Shown here: in pieces, positions 58,073 to 64,000 of the stretch | Layout of the letters: every line of letters starts with the position of its first letter | Numbering within the stretch: the first letter of the stretch is position 1 | Source of the DNA: Tetmemena sp. SeJ-2015 | Taxonomy: Eukaryota > Ciliophora > Spirotrichea > Sporadotrichida > Oxytrichidae | Direction: 5' to 3' | Length of the DNA: 64,000 bases | Assembly (NCBI GenBank): GCA_027382625.1 | Contig: JAJKFJ010021579.1 | Location: 1 to 64,000, forward strand | The notes under the pieces: model-generated | Seen by the model: the letters and a program-made list of their open reading frames with translations, nothing else | What the model was told of the DNA's origin: nothing | Databases searched by the model: none | Made by a program: the position numbers and the translations under genes

Positions 58073-58985
58073 TCACTGCTACTTCTTCCTTCTACTTTTT
58101 GCTGGTAAAATCTATTTAACAACTCTCTATGGGCATATTTGCTCTCTGATTGCAAACGCTTTGCACCATTTTTCAATGGGAAACTCATGGATAAAGTTTT
58201 CCATATAAATGTACTAGGGATAGATGTCATCTATTCTGCTTAAATAATCTTCTGCCGCGCCTGTTAGTTGCTTCACATACATACTGTACGCAGGATCTAT
58301 GTCTGGCTCTAGCTTATATATGTCGTAGGGTAAAACCATGGAAAAGTATATCAAGCACTCATAGCGGTAAGTTTATTAAATATAAATAACTCAAGGACTT
58401 GACCAAGCCTCTATCTTCTCACCATTCCTTTGATATCGGGATCAAGAAGTCCCCAAAATCTATCGTAGGCTTTCTGTATACTCTCATGCTTGCAAAGCAC
58501 AAACCATCATTAAAATTTAATGCAGATAAAAACCCTAGAAATAGCAACTAGGTGACATCAAAGTTTCCAAGATTGAAGACTCGTTTGCATTTGAAAAACT
58601 TATATTCATTTTGGAACTTGTCATCCAAATGATTCAAGTTTAGATGTAGATAGTCCTTAACTACTTCATTAAATGAATCCTCTGTGAGTCTTCCTGTATA
58701 TCCGTATCTCTTAACAGCATACTCGTATTTTTCATAACTTATCTAGAAAAATGAATTGCTAAAAAATTTATAATCTTACCTTATGAAGACCTAATTATTG
58801 TTCCTTAATAAAGATCTGACGTTCTGCATAAGTCATCAAGTCCTAACTTGAGCAATAAGGCCCCATTTGTGAAGCACTGTTATCTGTTCCACAGGATTCG
58901 CAGATCCCCCTAAGAATGGTGTTAGACGTACTTAATTGCAAAAAAATTTTGCGCGAATTCGTTTACTTTTTAAGTTTGAGAACAT
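58073..58985 (-). CDS. small EF-hand-like protein, tentative
   Basis: ATG 58,983-58,985 starts MFSNLKSKRIRAK. After a one-base shift the frame continues as RGICESCGTDNSASQMGPYC and DLMTYAERQIFIKEQQLGLH. A short intron (about 58,745-58,781) precedes ISYEKYEYAVKRYGYTGRLT and EDSFNEVVKDYLHLNLNHLD. Then LCKHESIQKAYDRFWGLLDP and DIKGM resemble a calcium-binding EF-hand loop (D-P-D-x-K-G). A second GT-AG intron (about 58,358-58,425) leads to the last exon with VLPYDIYKLEPDIDPAYSMY and FPIEKWCKAFAIREQICPQR, and TGA 58,073-58,075. The EF-hand reading is weak. The overall gene structure is fairly convincing. Confidence 0.45.
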
Positions 58986-59666
58986 ATAGAGCTCGAAATG
59001 TTGAAGAGATATAGTTTCAGAAGGAAAAATATCAGGCTAATTTTTTCATTTACTTACATTAATTTTCAGTCTAATATAGATTATATTTTAGGGAAATTTA
59101 AGATAAGTTAAATGAAAAATAGGTGATTGAATAAATGCACAATTAAAATGAAAATTTCACTATTTGGTCTGCATTTTCACGACCTCTAATTTAAAATAGC
59201 TAGAGTTTTTTATGTAGTATTTCATTTAATTACTTAATAGAGATGAAGCAAAATCACATTTAGATTTCTTTTTACCTCTTAATAAATGCACAATTAGGAA
59301 GAATAAATTTTTTCTAAATTTAAGATTACAGAATGGCTAAAATATTTTAAGAAGTAGATCCTCATTCCCAGATAATTGATTTAATCTTGTAACTTCATTA
59401 TATTGATAATCTTACTTTTAAAAAGATATACTTCAATATTATCAATATATTTTATCTAATTCCTTCAAATTTTAATTTAAAAAATAAGTTTTCTTATTAA
59501 ATTGGCAAATTAAATTAGAATTGTTGTTAAATAAATTTCAATATAAGGTGTAAATAATCCAGTTCTTAAGTTTTTAATTTAAGAAATTTTAATGAGCACG
59601 AATTATAATCTAAGCCAAGATTATTAGAAATAGCATTTATAAGTTTACAATTAATCTTCGATAATA
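58986..59666. other. AT-rich intergenic region between divergent genes
   Basis: Two copies of AATAAATGCACAATTA (about 59,129-59,144 and 59,281-59,296) are present. No ORF or repeat-unit block. It probably contains the promoters of both flanking genes. Confidence 0.35.
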
Positions 59667-62600
59667 ATGGAAAGTGGGAGTAACAATCTCCTTAACGCAA
59701 CTGTTATGAATAGCAATAATACCTTACTTACCCTCGCGATGGCAAGCAGTGTCAGTATATCTAATCCAACTCTTGCAAATTAGCTGCAGCCCCAGCCTTC
59801 GCTGATAAGTAATGCAGATATATTTGAGCTAGAAAAGAGCGGAATCAATCTCTCAGTCCTCTCTAGAGTTGTTAAGTAAGCAGTTTTAGAAGAGAGAACT
59901 TATGTGTATTTCTCTTTTCATCATAATTAATTTGAACTGAGATGCATCAGAAGATAAGAATGGAAGTTGAAGACCGCATGCATACAGTCAGAGAGTAGAC
60001 CAAAGCAATCTCCTCTAAGATGAATCTGCTTCAAGACCTCATAACTTTTTCACAAACCTAAATTGGCAAGCCCCTTCCAGACATCATAAAAGACTATGCC
60101 GTTGAATTTGGAGTAGTCCCTCGACTTATTATTATTAATTTCATAGGTTCTTTCATTTTTATTGTTACTCGAATAGAAGAAATAAAGAAGGTGTTTCTAA
60201 CGAAATAGGAGATGTTTGATGAATTAAAAAGAAATTACATTCGCATTGATGAGGTGGATAAAATTAGATCAGATCAGGGCCAAGTTTTGAGTAGCTTTAT
60301 GAGCAGAATACAGGAGCTGGAGGTTATCAAACGACAAATGCAAAGTGAGTTGACTAACTAAAGATAGGCAATTAACGATAGAGTGGATGCAAAGGACTTA
60401 AGAAATATTGAAAAGAAAATTGAATAGATACATAGAGTATTTTTATATAAATAAAAGCATAAAGATATTATAGATGGCACCTTGGGATTCAGTTAGGAGT
60501 GTATACAAAGAAATTGCCTTTTACTTAAAGAAGGATGATTTTGAAATCTACAAGTCTGATAAGGAACTACAGATGTTCAAAATTAATCAGGCTATTGAAC
60601 CACTCATTACCAAAAAGGAGTGCATGAGTGAACTTGTTGCGCTAAAGAATGTTATATATCATGAGTTGGAAAAATTTGCAAGAATGGGCTTAGTAAACTC
60701 AGCCATCTATGAGAATAATGTTGGGAATAATTTTAATGTTTATAAAATGATAGGACTGAGAATGGGAAAATGTTCGCAAGACTACAGGACCAAATTAATT
60801 TCATTAATCCTTAAAATATTGCTTTTTTCTAAATGACTGATTTCAAAAAGAACTTCGCAAGAATTGAAGTCGACCTTTCTAATGTAAGACGCAATCTAGA
60901 GACCAAGGCTCAAGCAGATGAGGTAAAAGATGTGATAAGTACTCTACTAAATATTATCCGTTCTGCCACGATTTTTCAAAATAATTCAATTTGCCTTTGT
61001 AAAGTCAATACGAAGGAGGACGAACTTTTAGTCTTCTATTCTAAGACTTTGTACTGTAACGCTCCTTGTAACAATATATTGCTTTAAATATTTTTTAAAA
61101 GTTAATTTTAACTTATTTTTAGCACCAGATGCACTTTTAGATGGATTCGTAGCTTCTACTCTTGAGTTTAGAAGAAAAAAAAAGAGAAAAAAGTGGCTAC
61201 ATAGAGTTAAACCTGGATTTCTAGAAATAGTGAAAAATGAAGGCTGAACGTATAATAACAAATATGATTAGGATTTTTTATTCTCTAGACTCTTTTGCAC
61301 TGAAGGATGAATTCACTTTACTTCACAATTGTGTAATTCCGAGAATAGAAGAGTTTGAGGGGAAAATAAATTATTATACTCAACAATCTGAGATACATGA
61401 TGAAATTGTAAGACGCTATGATGAAGTTATCTCCGAAAAGGCATCAAAGTGGAATCTGCAGGAACTTGAAGCGAATAATTCAAACACATACGCAAAGTTA
61501 GCAGCTGTGCAAGAAATTTAGGAAAGGTATAATGCTACCCGCAAAGAATTTGAAAACTATAGCAAAGAGACAGATGTAAAATTTAAGCAGTTAAACAAAA
61601 TGATAAGTCAAGAAATCATCCTAGCTGTAAAGAAGTTTGGTAGAAATGCAATTAATCAAGGAGCTTCAACCTCATTAGCTACTAGTTCAGGAATAGATGA
61701 TCTAAAGTCGATCATCAATTCTAAGGCAACTGTTAATGAGCTAAATTAACTCAATGACTAAAAAGCAAATAAGACAGACACAGAGTCGCTCATGAATTCA
61801 TGTTAAGTCCTCTCGAGATAGATGAAACATCTCCTCGTCCTCTTCATGGAACATATTAAACTTGGTCTGAATGATAATCAAGAAACTAGGATGGTAACAG
61901 AAAACAAGAAGAAATTTTTACTTTCCTAGCTGAATGCTCTTGGTCGATGGATTTACAAGTTTAATCCAAGTTCAATTAATGGGACTTACAGAGGGTAGAG
62001 CACTCAATTAGATTTCACTGAGAATGAATTCATGGGAGAAGATGAGACTAAAGCGATGCAATAATTTACAGATTAGATTCTTAATGAAGCTTCAATTCAT
62101 AAGCAACACTCTCTAAAGATCCCTTAGTAATTCAAAGTCATGAATTTAAGGAAAAGTAGAGAAAGGAATAGTGTAAGCATAAATTAGTCAACGCTTTTGA
62201 TGTCTCAACTTGGCAATTTAAACATCGCAAGTGGAGATCATCAACTCTTTACTAATCTTAATGTTTATATTTTTAATAAATCGAAAGGTCTCAAATGGGG
62301 TAGTCAAGCTTAATTAATCAATTAATAGGAGTTTAGTTGGCACTACTTACTCAGACTTAACTCACAGAACAAATGATAGTGCAAGTGCACAGTACTAAGT
62401 GGGCGTAGATACTGATCGCTAGCATTTCAACTAGTTCAAAGATGTGAAAGAAAGCCTTGATATTTAAATTCATAGCAAGGAAAAAATTAATATTACTAGG
62501 TTCAAAGTATTTTAAGGAGCTTGCCAAAAAGAGAATAGCCTACACTTCAGGATTTTAGACTTCAGTAACCTCTTAATAAGATTAGTCATAAACCAGACAG

Positions 62601-62776
62601 CTCTCAAATCAATTAAAACACTGGCCATTCTGGGTTTTTCTCGTAAGAATAAATCGTTAATATAAACTTTTTAGTGCCAACAATAGTCCTCGATAGGAGA
62701 GATAGAGATTATAATTACGCCATCGCCTATAGTAAAGTGGATTCATAGCTCATACGCCTTTAATTTAAAACCCTGA
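59667..62776 (+). CDS. long coiled-coil protein interrupted by an IES-like insertion
   Basis: ATG 59,667 starts MESGSNNLLNATVMNSNNTL. Later exons are rich in heptad-like charged helices: HQKIRMEVEDRMHTVREQTK, SSFMSRIQELEVIKRQMQSE, DAKDLRNIEKKIEQIHRV, YKEIAFYLKKDDFEIYKSDK, DFKKNFARIEVDLSNVRRNL, ETKAQADEVKDVISTLLN, EEFEGKINYYTQQSEIHDEI and LKSIINSKATVNELNQLNDQ. The tail contains LNALGRWIYKFNPSSINGTY and GTTYSDLTHRTNDSASAQYQ. The last open frame ends at TGA 62,774-62,776. Several short introns are visible (for example after 59,875). The coding sequence is split at 60,949-61,265 by a 311-bp TIR element. The protein resembles cytoskeletal or basal-body coiled-coil proteins in general character. 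I cannot name the family. Confidence 0.55.
60949..61265 (-). mobile_element. IES-like TIR element with AAATAT pointer inside the coiled-coil gene
   Basis: AAATAT occurs at 60,949-60,954 and 61,260-61,265. Between them, the left end TATTATCCGTTCTGCC and the right end GGCTGAACGTATAATA are inverted repeats. Internally the sequence is homologous, in reverse orientation, to 3,080-3,410: CTGTAACGCTCCTTGT (about 61,053) versus CTGTAACACTCCTTGT, and the TAGTGAAAAAT...GGCTGAA end. Removing 311 bp (one repeat kept) joins GATGTGATAAGTACTCTACT to AAATATGATTAGG in frame (STLLN then MIRIF). The length is not a multiple of three, so its removal is needed for translation. Splice-type borders do not coincide with its ends. 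Confidence 0.65.
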
Positions 62777-63117
62777 GGGTTTAAAAGTGAATACAGCATT
62801 GGAGGGTAAACATATTAATTTTTAATTGAATATTATGGGAAAGAATTTAAACTCTTTAGAGCACTTAATTTTAAGTGAAAGATCTTATTCATTTTAATTC
62901 AGAACTATTGCTTATAAGATCAGTAGAATTGACAATTTTATGCCTTTGAGATTTCATCTAATTAAAAAAATTCCAAACTTTCTATTTAGAATAAAATAAT
63001 ATATTAATTATTTTTTCTCTAGACGAACTATTTTCCCAGTCCTGAATCAGTGAGATTTGAATTTATCATCTTCCAATAATTTGCCAAAAAATAATGAAAT
63101 ATCCTTATAAGTTATCC
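62777..63117. other. AT-rich 3' flank, no gene
   Basis: No supported ORF between the end of the coiled-coil gene and the foldback element. Confidence 0.35.
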
Positions 63118-63739
63118 CGGGGGGGGGCCTTTTCCTCTTCCCCAAACCTTAGGTTGATAAAATATAAAAATTTTTTCTTTAAATTAGCTTTAAAAATTTA
63201 GAAAAAACAAAAAAATTCCTTATCCAAATTGAAAATTCCAAAGTGTCTAACCTGCTCATATTCTTTTATTTATAAAAAACATCTTAAAGTTTTGCATGTA
63301 GAAGAGAGAAAAATTAATCTTTAAAACTACTTTATAGATATAAAAAATAAGATTTTTAATTTATAAGTTTGAAAAAATAAATTGAAATAAATAATAATTA
63401 GATAAGATGCAAATTTTTTTAAAAATACTTTATTTTTAAAGTAAGGGAAAATTTTCAAAGTTTTATATGTTTAAAGATCTATATTTAATTGTTTTTTAGA
63501 AAGTTTTTTGGTATTAAATTTTTTTAATTATATAACATTTTTTAAATTTAAAATTTTTTTTAACAAATAAAATTTCTTTAAACTAAAAAAATTTCTTTAA
63601 ATTGGAAATATGAACAGGTAAAACCTTTTGGATTTGAATTTGGGCAAAAAAAATTGTATTTTTTTGCTGATTTTAGGCTATATGATGATTTTCATTTTTT
63701 CACGAAAAAAGTGGATGACGAGGAAAGGCCCCCCCCCGT
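63118..63739. mobile_element. second poly-G-ended foldback element with 8-bp duplication
   Basis: The left end GGGGGGGGGCCTTTTCCTC (63,119) and the right end GAGGAAAGGCCCCCCCCC (about 63,720-63,738) are inverted repeats. GTTATCCC is present directly outside both ends, as expected for an 8-bp target duplication. In addition, about 60 bp ending TTGATAAAATATA occur both just inside the left end (63,150-63,173) and just outside the right end (63,770-63,786). The interior is A/T homopolymer-rich without an ORF. The termini resemble the 12,606-13,433 element (ACGGGGGGGGG). Confidence 0.6.
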
Positions 63740-63823
63740 TATCCCATATGCAACTTCTTTTCCAAGCCTTGGGTTGATAAAATATATATCCCTTAATTTA
63801 TTTTGAATAATTAGCATATTAAG

Positions 63824-64000
63824 ATGAATTTAGAAAAAACTGGAGCAACAAATGGATAGCAACTTATAAGAATAAGTGAGAAGAGTATCTCATCTAATCA
63901 TGCAAACATTTTAAAAAGCCCAGAATTGAAATAGAAAAACCCGCCCATGAGTATCGGATCTGTAGCCAGCTCTCTGAACTAAAGTATTAACTTTAATGAA
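63824..64000 (+). CDS. 5' end of an unrecognised gene running off the window
   Basis: ATG 63,824 begins MNLEKTGATNGQQLIRISEK and stays open to the window end with two TAG/TAA codons read as Gln (about 59 residues, Ser/Asn-rich). The composition matches the N-termini of other genes in the array. The product is unknown. Confidence 0.4.

Noticed and set aside
37204..62776. Apparent pseudogenes because of frequent TAA and TAG codons
   Set aside because: In IFT70, GH6, the ELM2-like gene and the kinase these codons fall at Gln-compatible positions and TGA ends the genes, which is the ciliate code rather than decay.
1..64000. tRNA or rRNA genes
   Set aside because: I saw no cloverleaf-like or conserved rRNA sequence by eye. 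A tRNAscan-type search would be needed to exclude diverged tRNAs.

Overview
The window reads as germline (micronuclear) DNA of a hypotrich ciliate of the Oxytricha/Stylonychia type. Three observations support this. Conserved genes on the right only stay open if TAA and TAG are read as glutamine and TGA is the sole stop. Genes carry short GT-AG introns. A nearly full-length TBE transposon, the telomere-bearing element of oxytrichids with C4A4-like termini, lies at 20,975-25,050. The sequence is strongly AT-rich and prokaryotic signals are absent. Many reading frames shift by one base inside otherwise well conserved domains, so the coordinates below outline loci rather than exact spliced CDSs.

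Left part (1 to about 37,000): a repeat landscape. A degenerate unit of roughly 4-5 kb recurs about seven times in the same orientation. In order on the + strand it holds block E (a leader also found upstream of the TBE zinc-finger gene), block Z (a C2H2 zinc-finger ORF, +), and blocks A, B, C and D, which are pieces of one unrecognised minus-strand gene. Other elements have inserted into these units: a 1.13 kb element with 200-bp inverted repeats and an intact 263-codon ORF (699-1828); two copies of a ~310-bp terminal-inverted-repeat element; at least two further DDE transposase remnants (5.9-7.0 kb and 17.3-18.6 kb); an inverted TBE end (16.8-17.3 kb); the TBE itself; a 2.16 kb element with 360-bp inverted repeats and a P-loop helicase/Rep-like ORF (27.0-29.2 kb); and a poly-G-ended foldback element (12.6-13.4 kb). 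Two short ubiquitin-like fragments on opposite strands lie at 35.36 and 35.6 kb.

Right part (about 37,200 to 64,000): a compact array of ordinary genes on both strands. They are a DUF7918-like protein with a Gly/Asn-rich tail, a secreted GH6 cellobiohydrolase, a Cys-rich membrane protein, IFT70/TTC30 of the intraflagellar transport machinery, two Gln/Asn/Ser-rich proteins, an unknown basic protein, an ELM2-like chromatin protein, a low-complexity protein with a perfect 3' hairpin, a divergent MAP kinase, a small EF-hand-like protein, a long coiled-coil protein, and the start of another gene at the right edge. The genes share no pathway; cilium assembly (IFT70) and polysaccharide digestion (GH6) fit a free-living predatory or algivorous ciliate.

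The most informative single feature is inside the coiled-coil gene (60,949-61,265). A 311-bp insertion flanked by the direct repeat AAATAT is homologous to the small TIR elements at 1.8-2.25 kb and 3.08-3.41 kb. Its removal with one repeat copy restores the reading frame. It behaves as an internal eliminated sequence (IES) with a pointer, and links IES origin directly to a mobile element family in the same window.
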